64,000 bases of DNA from Liolophura sinensis (Eukaryota > Mollusca > Polyplacophora > Chitonida > Chitonidae): assembly GCF_032854445.1 (NCBI RefSeq), contig NW_027017967.1:186001-250000 (forward strand), given 5' to 3'. The translations under genes were made by a program, and so were the position numbers. The notes beneath the pieces are model-generated. The model was not told where the DNA came from. It worked only from the letters and a program-made list of their open reading frames with translations, and did not search any database. Of the stretch, positions 1 through 11,879 are shown piece after piece. Within the stretch, counting starts at the first letter, position 1. The number at the start of each line of letters is the position of its first letter.

Positions 1-528
1 TGTAACAACAATCGAACCCAAATCCTTACTTTACTGCATGGAAATATTGTGCTGATTTCACTGTGCTATGACATATATGCTCATCTTTAGTCGTATATGG
101 AAATATACCTTAGTATGGTGGACGGGCTACTGCATGATTCGAATCACAGCCGCGTCTTTTCAAATAGACAAGTATAGTAACTGTGCTATGTGCTACAAAG
201 ATCAAAGCTTCAATTAACGATAATGGTTTCTGAAAACAGGTGACCAGGTTACCATTTTTGTCATATGTTCATTACCTTTTTCATGCTGGTAAATGTGCAT
301 GGGATACGAGTTTGAGCCCAAATTGTGGCACTCTCATTTTACTGAACATTTCGCGCGTACTTCTCTTTGCTTTGGTATATGTGACTGTATATAGAGAGAC
401 TGTATATAAGTCACCCAGTCGTCCTGAGCGCATACCGGTATATCTATACAAGGATGAAAGTTGCATGTTCCAACTTAGCCTGTGCTAGTAACGTGATTAT
501 ATTGCACTGGGTCAGCTTCAGTTTGACC

Positions 529-802
529 AGGGGCCTCCGTGGCTCAGTCGGTTAGCGCACTACGCAGCGTAATGACTTAGGAGCCTCTCACCAATGCGGT
601 CGCTGTGAGTTCAAGTCCAGCTCATGCTGGCTTCCTCTCTGGCCGTATGTGGGAAGGTCTGACAGCAACCTGCGGATGGTCATGGGTTTCCCGCGGGCTG
701 TGCCCGGTTTCCACCCACCATAATGCTGGCCGCCATCGTATAAGTGAAATATTCTTGAGTACGGCGTAGAACACCAATCAAATAAAAAAATAAATAAATA
801 AA
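529..802 (+). mobile_element. SINE A, full length, plus strand
   Basis: The tRNA-like head has an A box (GGCTCAGTCGG) and a B box (GTTCAAGTCC), followed by a body shared by every SINE A here and the tail ACACCAATCAAATAAA. A perfect 13-bp target duplication, CTTCAGTTTGACC, lies at 516-528 and 803-815. The corresponding site in copy 2 of the segmental duplication (about 18,050) is empty, which defines both ends of the element. Confidence 0.95.
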
Positions 803-1331
803 CTTCAGTTTGACCGCCCTGATCTTCAAATTGAGATACACACGCACAATCTGTATAGGTAACTTTGACTAAAACAATGTGCATGTTTCTGTAACAGATT
901 TTTCAGCACTTGTATCTGTGCTATACCAAAACAGTGTTATCCCAAATAACAAAACACTATACCAATATACCAATATGAACCCTTTTCCCCCAGTATCACT
1001 GAAACCTTTTTGGTGCAAATCACATTTCAATGTCCGCCCCCAAACCCTTGAACCACCTGGGCGACCTAATGGTATGAACGTCCACCTCAATGTCGGGAGA
1101 TTGAGGCTCTATCCTGGTTTGGGTCCTACCAAAGACTTTAAAATTGTACTTGTTGCCGCCTCTCCTGTCGCTCAGCACCGAGAGGTTAGAACAAGAAAGC
1201 AGGACTGGTCGGTCTGGTGTTTTTAATGTCACTGAGTGGGGTGTTATGTCTGGCTCGATGTCTCAGTGGCAGCAGCACTTTGGCGGCATGGAATTTGCCC
1301 TGTCACAAGAAAACACAGCCAACATTGCACA

Positions 1332-1410
1332 TGACCTAATGACACCTCATAATATGACTGAAAACTTGTTAACTACGACGTTAAACCCCAAGCACTCACT
1401 CGCCCCACAA
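1332..1410 (+). mobile_element. SINE B 3' fragment
   Basis: This piece matches the 3' end of the full SINE B copies: CCTAATGA, the ATATGACTGAAAA segment, the ACGACGTTAAACCCCAAGC segment and CACTCACTC. The same fragment is in copy 2 of the duplication at about 18,694-18,771, so it predates the duplication. Confidence 0.75.
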
Positions 1411-1626
1411 AAACTGTGTGCAAATAACTTTGACAGGTGCATCAATACTTAAACTACCGAGTGCCACAAGAACTATTGATTCCACGAACTCTTTGTCACA
1501 GTTGTGGAAGGCAGGAGATGTTCATTGAACTTCATGTAATACCACTCACCAGAGGCCACCACCCATCACTTAACTGTGGCAAAGCCACACGAACAATTTA
1601 CGCTTGGGGCCTCAAAATTTCCCTGT

Positions 1627-1702
1627 CCAAGTCTGGGATTGAACCCATGACCTGTGACTGAAAGGCGAGCGCCTTAAGCACGCTTCTAGCCTGTGAGCAG
1701 TA
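1627..1702 (-). other. tRNA-like (SINE head) fragment
   Basis: On the minus strand a B-box-like GGGTTCAATCCC follows an A-box-like segment (TAAGGCGCTCGCC). The spacing resembles a tRNA-derived SINE head, but no full cloverleaf can be drawn. A copy lies at about 18,989-19,064 in the second duplication copy. Confidence 0.4.
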
Positions 1703-2292
1703 TGAAAAATACATGGAAGCAAATCATGACAGCATGACAATGACTGCATAGAAGCTTCCATGCATATGCCCAAATGGGAACCGGGCTGGCTCAACCATGG
1801 TTTGGAAGTGTTCCAGGGGTCACACCTAGCTGGAGGTACTCCGTAGAATGCATACCTTTATAATTATTTATTTCATGTTGCTCTCATATACTGCTACCTT
1901 GTGGCCTGGTTTTCTGGGCTCATATGGTCAGGTATACACGAGCATATATGTGTTGCCGATGAAACCTCTCCCCAAATGTTAGAGAAAACTCATGGCATTG
2001 GGATTTCAACATTTATATTCGAATGATACTAAAATGGACGTGACAGGCATGTCATGGCACTGGAGACACCTCAGGAATTGACCATAATACTGCACCTTGA
2101 ATGTCCTTCAACCTTGTGAAAGACATAGATGAAGTTATTACGGTATAGTCAGGCTGACCGGCTTTTTCAGTAGGATGACCCGACTTTCAATTACTGGAAA
2201 CTTTCTGAACTAACATCCGAAACAAACGAGTTTGGTGCGCTATTGGAAGCGAACCCATTTAGAGAAGCATTCAAACCGGACATGGGGAGTTT

Positions 2293-2548
2293 TTATTTAT
2301 TTGACTGGTGTTTTACGCCGTACTCAAGAATATTTCACTTATACGACGACGGCCAGCATTATGGTGGGTGGAAACAGCCCGGGGGAAACCCACGACCATC
2401 CGCAGATTGCTGTCAGACCTTCCCACGTACGGCCGGAGAGGAAGCCAGCATGAGCTGGACTTGAACTCACAGCGACCGCATTGGTGAGAGACTCCTGGGT
2501 CATACCGCTGCGCTAGCGCGCTAACTAACTGAGCCACGGAGGCCCCTC
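2293..2548 (-). mobile_element. SINE A, minus strand
   Basis: This is a reverse-oriented SINE A: it starts at the TTTATTTATTTGACTGG end, passes through the body and ends in the tRNA-like head, GAGCCACGGAGGCCCC. It is shared with copy 2 of the duplication (19,650-19,913), so this insertion is older than the duplication. Confidence 0.92.
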
Positions 2549-2640
2549 CGGAAGTTCTTCAGTATGTTTCAAATAACAAAACAAGATATCAAAAAGAAAA
2601 CAAAGATGATCTAATTTTATATGTATTCTTTATTGTTAAA

Positions 2641-2806
2641 AAACTTCACAAGAACAAACCACAATATTATGAAACCGGACACTGCTATTTGTTTGGGTAG
2701 TATTACAAAAAAACAAACAACAATGTTTCGAAATCTTCGCCTTAAGGGTCTCGTCAGGGTTCACGCTAACTGAAATACATTGCCAGATGGAAAGAAAGAC
2801 AGTAAA
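2641..2806. other. Segment present only in copy 1 of the duplication
   Basis: Copy 1 carries about 166 bp between two TAAA motifs (2,637-2,640 and 2,803-2,806). Copy 2 has a single TAAA here (about 20,004). The simplest reading is a microhomology-mediated deletion in copy 2. No coding or mobile-element signature is visible. Confidence 0.75.
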
Positions 2807-3396
2807 CAAATGCATTGTACTTGTACACGTAAACGAATAATAAAGAGTCATTGGTTACAGCCAAACACATAAGAATGGACAAAAAACCATTCCACAGTAC
2901 ATCGTATGAATTCAACATTAAATGTGGTTGTTGCTTGATATTAACTGAGCTCATTGAACAGCAATAAATAAAGTTAAATGATTCATGGAAACTTTCAAAT
3001 CCTTTACTGTTAACTAACATGCCATTTAAAACACAAAGCAATGTGATTTCTGAGGTGTTACTTATTTACAAACACAACAGCACTAAGAATGGGCCATAAC
3101 CATTCTCCAGTATATGGATACCAGGTACTTCACTCTGCTGTGCCACTGTGCAATTGTACAGTAAAGCAGAGCTTGCTTTTGTCAACATTTGGATCTGTTT
3201 GATTGGTGTTTGGTAATGTAATCAAAACCATTTCATTTACACAACAGCATTCGGTTTAATGGGTAAAACTGCAGTAAATCGTTGTAAATGTTGGAGATTC
3301 AGTCGGACAACGTGCGAAAAGTATGTCAGAAAAAAGTGTCAAGTATTACATATGTATGATTCAACGCTGAATAATGGGAATTTATTTAAAATACCC

Positions 3397-3399
3397 CTT

Positions 3400-3444
<45 letters not shown>
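3397..3444. repeat. (AT)n microsatellite
   Basis: An uninterrupted AT dinucleotide run. The equivalent run in copy 2 lies at 20,599-20,647 and differs in length and by a GTATAT interruption. Confidence 0.97.
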
Positions 3445-3447
<3 letters not shown>

Positions 3448-3547
3448 AACATGTAAAAAAAAAAAAATTATAAATCTTCATACCACCTACAAAGGCTAAA
3501 ATGTAAAATAACTTATAACTTTCCAAATAACATAATGGTGCAACATG

Positions 3548-5190
3548 TTAATTAAAATGAATGCTAGCACCAGCTAGAGCTACCTTTAATCTGCTATAGA
3601 ATTTTCCTAGTACGGAGAATTTTCTAGTTTTGTTAACCTTGGTTTTACTCTGAAGAAGAATTATTTCATCACTAATAGAATTCATTGTATTTCTAACAAA
3701 ATCCATTAATCTGGTTGTAGTGGTAGATGGTGATATATTCATATTTGCTTCAAATTCCTCGACAAGAAAACGACAATGAACACACTTCACACTGTCCCTG
3801 TCAAGTGTATCGGATTGTAACACTTCTGACGAGTCAATACCTTCAAGCAGAGTTCTATAAAAACTACATGTACGTGTAAACGTTGCCCGTCTCTGTCTTT
3901 TGTGCCAGTCGTAAACACAAATTCATACTCCATAAAACTGCCATCAGTGTCACTAGAATCATTTAAGATGGCAATCTATTTCAAATTATCACAAACCTGA
4001 ATTTTAAACACTTCCACTTGTAGCAACTGACGTTTATAGTTTTCATAAACTGACAGAGGCTCAGCAAATGAAGACCTCTTCTGCGTTCAGTGACTGATGT
4101 TTCATTTCACCAGTGACCTTGTTCTTTCCAATGACAGAAACTCGTGGAATATCAACAGGAATATTGACAGACATGTCCAATGACAGGTTTTCAGGTGTAG
4201 AAGAAAAGGTCGCCATGGCTTCTTTGTCTAGCTGCTGCGCTTTGCAAGTGTTTCATTACACATGCATAGTTTCCAGTGTTGTAGGCTTTCATTGCCCTAT
4301 GGTGTAATGAAGCTGGGTTTGTAGATGCTGGAAAATGGTCATTGTGGCGCAAAACTTTGCTTCCAAGACAGTAATGTGGGTCATTGGAAAGATAATTCAG
4401 AAATATACTTTGTGCAAGAAGTAATGACCCATGGGGCAAAGTCTCCTCAGAAAAGTTACAATCACCCTTTTTGTGTTTCTTCTTCTTGGCGCAATGGATA
4501 TAAAATTAATAACTGTCTGAGTTGGTCAATTAAGTCATCTGACAAATCTTATCTAACAAACCATTTATCTGAGGCAGTGTCTGACAAATTAGTTTCACAT
4601 CTTTTTCCAGAAATATGGATAAAATATTCCAATGAAAGTCAATGTTCATTTGCAGCAGATACCAATGATCCTAATGACTTATTCAAAACACACGTTTCCC
4701 TTAAAACCTTCCTGAGGTCATGCTCGTTTGAATTGTTTACCAGTCATTTGTGCACATTCACGTCCAATGTCTTCTCCCGTTGATACTTGTGAGAGAACTA
4801 CTTGATTAGCAGTAATTTCTAAACTATGGCATAGTTTTGGAATAGCAACCTGTCCAACAAAGTATTGGTAACAGCCTCTAGAAATCGAACATAATATGTA
4901 TTATCAGCGTTAGAAAACATAGTCAGAACACCGCACCTTCAGTGCAGGTAGGGTAAGAAGCCAATTTCAAAAGCAGCTTTTCACAACATATTATTGTGTC
5001 AGATTTAGCTGACAAAGCTCCACTTGTGAACATATTCAAAATAACACACCTTTCCTCAACATTTCCTTGTTAATTGCTTCATGGCACCTTTGCAGATTGA
5101 ACTTGATATTCCTCATCCATGCTTCGTCAGAGTTTTGATTTGATGTTCGGAAAGGGTGTAATATTAAATTTTGACCACTGTGACTACAAC
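3548..5190 (-). pseudogene. Decayed protein-coding gene of unknown family
   Basis: On the minus strand, stretches with coding character follow one another in several frames. The C-terminal 91 residues (3,823-3,548) include a CVHC pair, a TTTTR motif and a basic LLQSKTKVNKTRK segment. They are continuous upstream with a frame reaching about 3,925. Further pieces at 4,191-4,515, 4,720-4,860 and 5,060-5,190 are broken by stops and shifts. Together they suggest one gene of roughly 450-550 codons, perhaps a DNA transposase or a retrocopy. I do not recognise the family. Only the last piece is duplicated in copy 2 (20,748-21,025), where it differs by a few codons. Confidence 0.5.
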
Positions 5191-5209
5191 TTCTGCTGGA
5201 TTTGTCAGA

Positions 5210-5471
5210 TGATTTATTTGATTAGTGTTTTACGCCGTACTCAAGAATATTTCACTTAACTGAGCCATGGCGCCCAGCATTATGGTGGGTGGAAACCGGG
5301 CAGCCCGGGGGAAACCCACGGCCATCCGCAGGTTGCTGGAAGACCTTCCCACTTACAGCCGGAGAGGAAGCCAGCATGAGCTGGACTTGAACTCACAGCA
5401 ATCGCATTGGTGAGAGACTCCTGGGTCATTACGCTGCGCTAGCGCGCAAACCAACTGAGCCCAAAGGACCC
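5210..5471 (-). mobile_element. SINE A, minus strand
   Basis: A reverse-oriented SINE A from the AT-rich tail to the tRNA-like head, with a small internal rearrangement: a GAGCCATGGCGCC head-like piece sits near 5,263-5,277. It lies at the 5' edge of the decayed minus-strand gene. Confidence 0.88.
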
Positions 5472-5532
5472 TGATGTGTCAGATGAGGTAGTCTGCTGTT
5501 ATCAGGTTTTTCCACATAATACACATCCATCT

Positions 5533-5892
5533 TTAGAAATTGTAGACAATGACAGGATGAATGGCATGCAGTTTATTATGGATCTGCAAGTCCCATTCGC
5601 CCTGCCAGAGGCCACGAATACATTTAAGAATATTTGGGCGAAAGTCAGAATACGGGATTTTAAAATGAGATACATGTTTATATAGGGCAGCCTTCGCTTC
5701 CCTGTATACAACACTGTTTCCATGGATACCAGTGTGACTTGGTGTCCAACAGAATACGATATCTTTACCTCTTTTAACCAGTTTTCTATGCAAGGCTATA
5801 ATCTCAAGAATTAATGGATTTTTAAATTTATTACTTTCAATTGCCAAAAGACAAGACAACGAGTCAGTGCATACCAACAGGATGAATGACAA
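5533..5892 (-). pseudogene. LINE ORF2 RNase H domain fragment
   Basis: This minus-strand open frame of about 119 residues has a TDSLSCLLAI segment and then CWTPSHTGIHGN. That is the arrangement of the last catalytic region of RNase H in I/Jockey-type non-LTR retrotransposons (Asp-Ser strand, then W-x-PSH-x-G-I-x-GN). The reverse transcriptase that should precede it is not recognisable upstream, so it is a truncated retrotransposon remnant rather than a host enzyme. Confidence 0.75.
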
Positions 5893-6734
5893 TATACTAG
5901 CTTATGTTTATATATCAATATGCACAATACCCTGTAAATATGCTGAAGGACATGCGGCTCTAAGTATCTCTCATCGGGACAGCGCAACTGGCCCACAGAC
6001 ACAACTGTCCACATGAACAAGGACAAACAGCATTGCGTACTTACTCTTGAATGGTGTGATGAACAGCTGTACATCCCTCCCGACAGCAAGGATGCTGCAA
6101 ATCAAAAAAAAAAAGAAAAGAAAAAAAAAACTTATTTGATAAAAAGTTCACTGATAACATGTTTGCAGAAATAAAAGAAATATAGTTGTTAGAGTGCTAA
6201 TTTTGTAACACGGCCACAAAACTTTCCTATAAGACCCCCAAATGACATGATGCTATTGATGCTCATAGCCATGAATAAGCCTCAGTAGCATCTTGTAATC
6301 AAGAAACAAATATTCCACGGTGTAAAACACATATCAACTTTGTACAGCTGTAAGTGAGACCATAAACTGTTTAACTCCTGAATAAATAACTAACAGTAAT
6401 GAATTAAGACAGATTTACTGTCCAAGGGCCAGGGTTAAGCTCAACATCTTCTACCAACAATGTTGCCATTTTCAAAATCTGTGATAGGTGTCTGGCACAT
6501 TAAGTCTCCAAAATGAAGTCTCTTTAAAATGAAGACTTGGAACATGCATTCCCACGGTTTAAACAACAAGCCAGCTGAAGTTCCTACAATAGACAGAAAA
6601 AAGAATTGAAAGCACTTTTACAAACAACGTTATGAAGACACACCAGAGTGTCATGCATCAAGTATAACTCTAGTGATGATGTTGTCATGATTTTTGTCTT
6701 GTAAGTACATTCAGATCCTTCCAGCTATGTTTGT
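5893..6734. other. Intergenic/intronic, one weak exon candidate
   Basis: Mostly featureless AT-rich sequence. On the minus strand a 50-nt segment at 6,094-6,045 is framed by a strong pyrimidine tract plus AG acceptor and a GTAAGT donor, and one frame is open. It could be a small host exon, but no protein family is recognisable. Confidence 0.25.
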
Positions 6735-7105
6735 TATATAGGACTTCAGCTTGTAAGAAATACTTGTATATGATAAGAGCAATTGTACATCCTACATGTA
6801 ACCTCTGTAATGAGATTGAAAGCCAGTCCCATATGTTTTTGAATGAGAAGTGGTAAAACAGTTCTGGGCTAAGTTTGTAAGTTGGTGGGCTTCTAACAAA
6901 AGGGAGATAACCCCACTCACCAAAGCTTGTCTTCTACTGGTTACAGACATTCACAAATGTAATAATTTGCTGAATGTTTGTATACCGGTAGCGAAATAGT
7001 ATATACATAAATGCAAATTTAATGGTAGCCAAGCTAGCTTTACCTCCTTTCTTTTTAACTGAGGCATATCAAAAGACTTGAAAAATATGTAAGTGTGAAA
7101 TATGA
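6735..7105 (+). pseudogene. LINE ORF2 C-terminal fragment
   Basis: The plus strand encodes a CNLCNEIESQSHMF segment, then FWAKFVSWW and a K-rich helix ending in ISKDLKNM, interrupted by in-frame stops. The order Cys-x2-Cys, His, FW..W and a final basic helix is typical of the C-terminus of non-LTR retrotransposon polymerases. Reverse transcriptase motifs are absent, so it is 5'-truncated and decayed. Confidence 0.6.
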
Positions 7106-8484
7106 CACAATTAAGATGGAGTAACCTCCAGCAGTCTGTAAGGAGACAACTCCAATAGTGCACTGACTGTCTATAACACTGTATATCAGGAAATAGTGTT
7201 TAGGGAGACAACTAGAGTTACACACTGGGTATATGTACTGCTGTATTGGAAAAGCATGTACAATGTACGGATGACCCATATAGTACATGTAAATACTATC
7301 TGTCAATAAAGATGTCTTTGGGAAAAAAAAATGTTGTGATGATTTTATGGCGTATCTCCTGTAGTCACCTTCATCAGGCAGACCTTTAAGTACATATGTC
7401 TGACTGTACACAGATGACTTCTTGTAGAAAGAATCCTGATGATGTCTGAAGCAGGTTTGTTCAGCAGCCTACAAACACGGTGGCGATGATGGATCCTGCA
7501 ACACACAAGAAAACAACAATTACACTCAGGTAAAAATGAATTGTTGGAAACATGGACCAGGGTTAATATCAGAATTTTCAGAATACACGCTAAAAAGTTT
7601 AACTTCTGAAGGGAAAGTCTTAATGTATTGTACCTTTATATGTTTGTCTTCTGCAAATCTATAAAATAATAATAAATACACAAAGTTAACTTTCACTGCC
7701 TGTATTGATGTCATAAATAATGAAGCTTTTGTGTGCAACTTGGTGACCCATGTAGTATAGAAGTGAGATATAAAAGAAACTGATGGGGAACCTAACTCAT
7801 CTTTTGAAGGTGAATGCTGTAGAAATATGAAGAAGAATGCTGTTTAAATATGCAGTATTTGTATTAGATTTATTTTCCTAAGATGATATGTTCAATTCAA
7901 TCTTATTAATATAATATAATTAATTATAATTCGCTATTGCTTAACTTTGAAAGTTTTATTTTATAATACCCTCAGGAATCCTGGTTGTGGTAAGATGTCA
8001 TTTGGTCCAGTGGTCAAGCAGAAAGAGATCTCCAGTGAACCGTTTGTTTGCAGCAGGGGCACAGAATGATCTAAACAGTTGAAGTAAGGCCTGGTCGTTT
8101 ACTGCTACGCTCACTGTGTTTGGTCATGTAAAGCTTCTGTGCAGGTCTACATGTGCAACGAGCTAAAAAAGACGAGATCAACAATTATTAGAGAAAACAT
8201 GTACTTTAAAACATATGCATGGAATACAATGTTATGGAGGTTAAGTAAGACGACAATGAAACTAAAAAGGTGGATACCTTCTTTGTTTTCTCATCATCGT
8301 GTTTCTGTTCTTTCAAGGTCAGGTTCGATTTAAGGCACACTGATGATGGTTTGGTCAGAGATTTGTTAACTTGAACACAGCCCTTCTATTGAAAACAACG
8401 CCAACATGATGATTTTAAGTACAGTATTATAAACAGCTCGAAAAATTAGATTTAATATTTAACATGAGTGCGTATTTTATTAAT
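7106..8484. other. No supported gene
   Basis: Low-complexity AT-rich DNA. A minus-strand segment at about 7,497-7,330 begins after a TGTTGCAG acceptor-like site and stays open for part of its length, but codon quality is poor. Nothing else can be supported. Confidence 0.4.
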
Positions 8485-8745
8485 TTACTTACTTAATTGA
8501 TTGCTGATTAACGCCATACTCAAAAATATTTCACTGTTGCTGCAGAGTTTCATGCATGGATGAAAATGGGGGTGGTCTCTAACCAATGGGGTGGCTGTGA
8601 GTTCAAGTCCAGCTCATGCTGGCTTCCTCGCGGCCGTACGTGGGAAGGTCGGCCAGCAACCTGCGGATGGTCGTGGGTTCCCCCGGTATTCTTGAGTATG
8701 GCGCAAAACACCAATTAAATAAATGAATTAATAAATAAACTGGGG
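8485..8745. mobile_element. Rearranged SINE A (minus tail fragment, then plus fragment)
   Basis: A short reverse-oriented SINE A tail (about 8,485-8,536) is followed by a plus-strand SINE A from the B box to the tail (about 8,578-8,742). An internal part between the GGTTCCCCCGG and TATTCTTGAGTA segments is missing. It appears to be two partial copies or an inversion product. Confidence 0.75.
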
Positions 8746-10407
8746 TGCACGGGTTTAAACCACTCATCTGAGGCAAATAACTGACAAACTCTTCCAAATA
8801 TGGCATATGTCACTGTGGTGGATGGCAAGAGATGTTCACCTAACTTCACTTAACATCACAAACATGAGAGCACCGATCAGGACGTATTGCCACCAAGGCC
8901 TCACAATAAATGGAAGTGGGGGAACCTCGAAAGTTCCTAGTTCCAGAATGGGATTGAACACATGGTTTGTGTGAGCTGTGATGGAAAGGCAAGCACCTAC
9001 ATGGCCCAAATGCATACTTTAAAGTCTACAAAATTTCTTTCTTTTAATTGGTGACCATATTTTACCTTTTTTTCACACAATATATTAAAATTAACCTACC
9101 TTAAAAAATGGATGGAGTCTAGATGTGGAAATGTGCTTGGCAGAAGAAGGTCAAAGTTCTACATATACATGGCCAAGTGGAGGTCTGTACAGAAAAACAC
9201 AGTGAAAATAGTAGTTCAAACAAAGGATTTTTTGACATGAAACATTAATGTACACTGAGTTACAACTCAAACTATACATATGTTCTAAATTATAATTTAC
9301 CCAAAAGTAATATGCCTGGAAAGAAATTCAGCACAAATTTTAAGTTTTTCTTCTTGCTTTAACAACCCTGAACAACAATGGGCAGTACGTTATGCTGGGT
9401 GGAAACCTGGCAGTGGCCATGTTCCTCTCGGACTATACCATCAGACTTTAGAATACAAGGACAGGGATAATTCAGTACAGTCACATTTATGTCCTTGGCC
9501 TGTTTGGTGACAGGCAAAGGTGTCATTTAAGTGATACTGTATTCAGTTAACGGTACCTAAGTGCTACCAAGGATTAGTACTTCAGCATAATAAACAAACA
9601 AGTAAAAAGAGGAAGTTGTTGTATGTGTTGAACTGTCTTAAAGCAAAACATACATTAAGACCAAAAAGCTTATTACGGTTAGCAGTATGAATAACACTGT
9701 GTCACAAATGACAGGCTAAATACATCAATTAAATGCATCAATTATCCAAAATTACTTTATATCCAGCACAAAAGGTATCATTTCTTAACAAAACAAATTA
9801 GTGCTTTCACTGCTAATTTCAATGAAAACAGCAATAAATAAACTATATAAAACTAATTGTATTCAAAGAGATTTACATGACTTCAGATGAGTACTTATCA
9901 TGAGGAAAGAAATTTAACACAAGATAAAAGTGTTCCAAGAATATGATTGTGGCAATGTATGCTGTATGATTTATGTACACTTGAAAACAAATAGAAAATG
10001 AATTACCTTCTATTTGAACATGGCAAAATATCTTAGAAAGCTAAAAAAGATCACATCATGCATGTCATACCAAAACAAAAAGAGAAAGAAATACATTTCA
10101 ATAAAACATAATTGTAACGGCAATAATGGTCGCACCCATGGTGGTTAAGCTTCTTAGAGGTACTGTGCTGGTGACAATAAGAAAACAAATGACATTCATA
10201 ATACTGAAGGACAACAGAATAAACTGATAGTATTTATAACTCAAAAGGATTCAGATAATATGGTTATTGAAACAATTAAATAGTTTACAGCTGGTGATGC
10301 TTTTGTCCTATTTGGAATTGTCTTGTTGAGGAGGGCTGTCTTACACCATAACACGGATTACTCTCCTCAAATGTCAAGGCCTAACATGGGTTGAAAAACA
10401 TATCTTA
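8746..10407. other. No supported gene
   Basis: AT-rich sequence with a possible tRNA-like fragment near 8,940-9,000 (a GGGATTGAACACATGG B-box-like string) and no convincing exons. Confidence 0.4.
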
Positions 10408-10791
10408 CCATTTCACTTTGCAGGATAGTCTGGTTACATTTAACTGTTGATGTGGATGGCGTAACAACGATTTTGGGATGGTGTTTCTTCACATGTCACA
10501 GGCTGACTGTGTTGTACTGTAGGCTGTGTTGTACTGTAGGCTGCAAAGATGGTGCCACATCCTCCTGCAAGCCTAACGTGATCTGGTAATATTAATGAAG
10601 AAATGTTTTTTGTTTTTTTTTTTTCGGCTAAAAAAAAAGGCAAATAAATTTAAAGTATCCATTATTGTAAGTGTTGACATGATGTAGGTAAATTTAAAAC
10701 ATAAAAATAATACTACAAAATTAATACTGTGGATATAAACAAACAATATTTTTAGTGATTATATTTGATAATATTTAATGATCATACAAAC

Positions 10792-10975
10792 CTGTTCTTC
10801 AGCATCCCTCACAAGCACCTTGTTGGCATTTTCAAGAATGGTGTTCAGAACAGTCTTCGTGCCCAATACACTTATAAATTCGAAACTGTTGATCTTCTTG
10901 GAAACATCTAGCAAAGTCTTGTTGATGAAGACCACCTTCTCATTGACAGAATCGAGGAAGCCTTGGCTGGTGTAC
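10792..10975 (-). CDS. Candidate internal exon of an unidentified host gene
   Basis: This is the best ordinary host exon in the window. A 184-nt minus-strand segment lies between a CTTTAAG acceptor and a CAG|GTTTGT donor. It is open throughout in one frame (one base completing a codon, then 61 codons) and has a normal, mostly helical composition with SVNEKVVFINKTLL and TKTVLNTILENANK segments. I do not recognise the protein. A second candidate exon downstream (about 10,573-10,408, minus) starts after an ATTACCAG acceptor and would continue the same frame, but a 17-bp tandem duplication (CCTACAGTACAACACAG twice) throws it into a stop. The gene may therefore be alternatively spliced or damaged. 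Confidence 0.6.
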
Positions 10976-11879
10976 CTTAAAGGAAAGTTGTTTTTACATC
11001 TAGGCAATATGCCAGATTTCAAATCAAGAATTGTTTGGCAACAAAAAATTTCAGAATGATAATGAGTTTTTCTGATAGTGTCAGAAACAAGCATTAATTC
11101 TGAGAATTGATGCATTATGGGTTCACGTTTTAATGTTGTGATTTATTGTACATGTTGTACATGTAATAAGATACATTACAGTACACTTGGCTCATTTGAG
11201 GGAAAACATCGACCTTTTCAGAAACTAGGTTATCTCCCCTGTTTCAAAATCAAAAATATCAAAATAATGATGTTTCAGGCTTCTGGGGACTATTCGTGCA
11301 ACTGCTTCAAAATTACGCATTTTTTTCTCACCAAAGCGTTCTGCGGTACACATCACAAACGACACAGCATCAAAATGCAATGTAAAATGTTGATGACGTT
11401 AATTTCATGTCATCGTCATTGGAATACATTGATGTCATTTAAATGCAGTTACATTATTAGACCACGGAACTGGAAATAATGTGATAGCAAACAGGGGAGG
11501 TAACCTAGTTTCCGGAAAGGTCTATCGTAATAGCGAATGAAACTTTCTGAAAAAATAAATCAAAATCTAAAACAATTAAGGTTTTTGCCACTTATTTTCT
11601 TGCCAGAAATTATTAGCAATATAATTATATAGATGTTAATCACAGTGGAGAAATATAGTGATAACATTACATGGAAGACACTTTAGTAATAGTGTCAATG
11701 CGTAATAACACAAGGACATATTACACATGTACATCATGATAACTAGTGTACATTGACGTGATTTACTGTCTGACATGTTTGTATCTTTACATTATTGTGT
11801 AAAAGCAGGTGTGCTAGATACTAATTACTTTTACCAATGCAAAACCAGTGACACCGATTGTAAATGCACTGTCTACCTA
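10976..11879. other. No supported gene
   Basis: Upstream flank of the host exon. A plus-strand open frame at 11,117-11,479 has no family resemblance or splice context and is probably chance. Confidence 0.4.

Larger units (their letters stand above)
1..3824. repeat. Segmental duplication, copy 1
   Basis: This block matches 17,535-21,027 in direct orientation almost base for base, with scattered substitutions and a few indels. It has a SINE A (529-802) that copy 2 lacks and a 166-bp stretch (2,641-2,806) absent from copy 2. Both copies share a SINE B tail, a tRNA-like segment, a minus-strand SINE A, an (AT)n run and the last part of a minus-strand gene. The match stops at 3,824, right beside an AG that could be a splice acceptor in both copies. 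Because the window begins at the start of the match, the duplication may extend further left. Short open frames in it (240-488, 879-1,226 and others) look non-coding. Confidence 0.93.

Noticed and set aside
240-488. 82-codon frame conserved in both duplication copies (17,775-18,023)
   Set aside because: Conservation follows from recent duplication of the whole block; the changes are not biased to silent sites and no family resemblance is seen.
529-620. tRNA gene candidates at SINE heads (also 14,360; 25,254; 33,202; 61,617)
   Set aside because: A and B boxes are present, but each is the head of a SINE with a long body, a 3' tail and target duplications.
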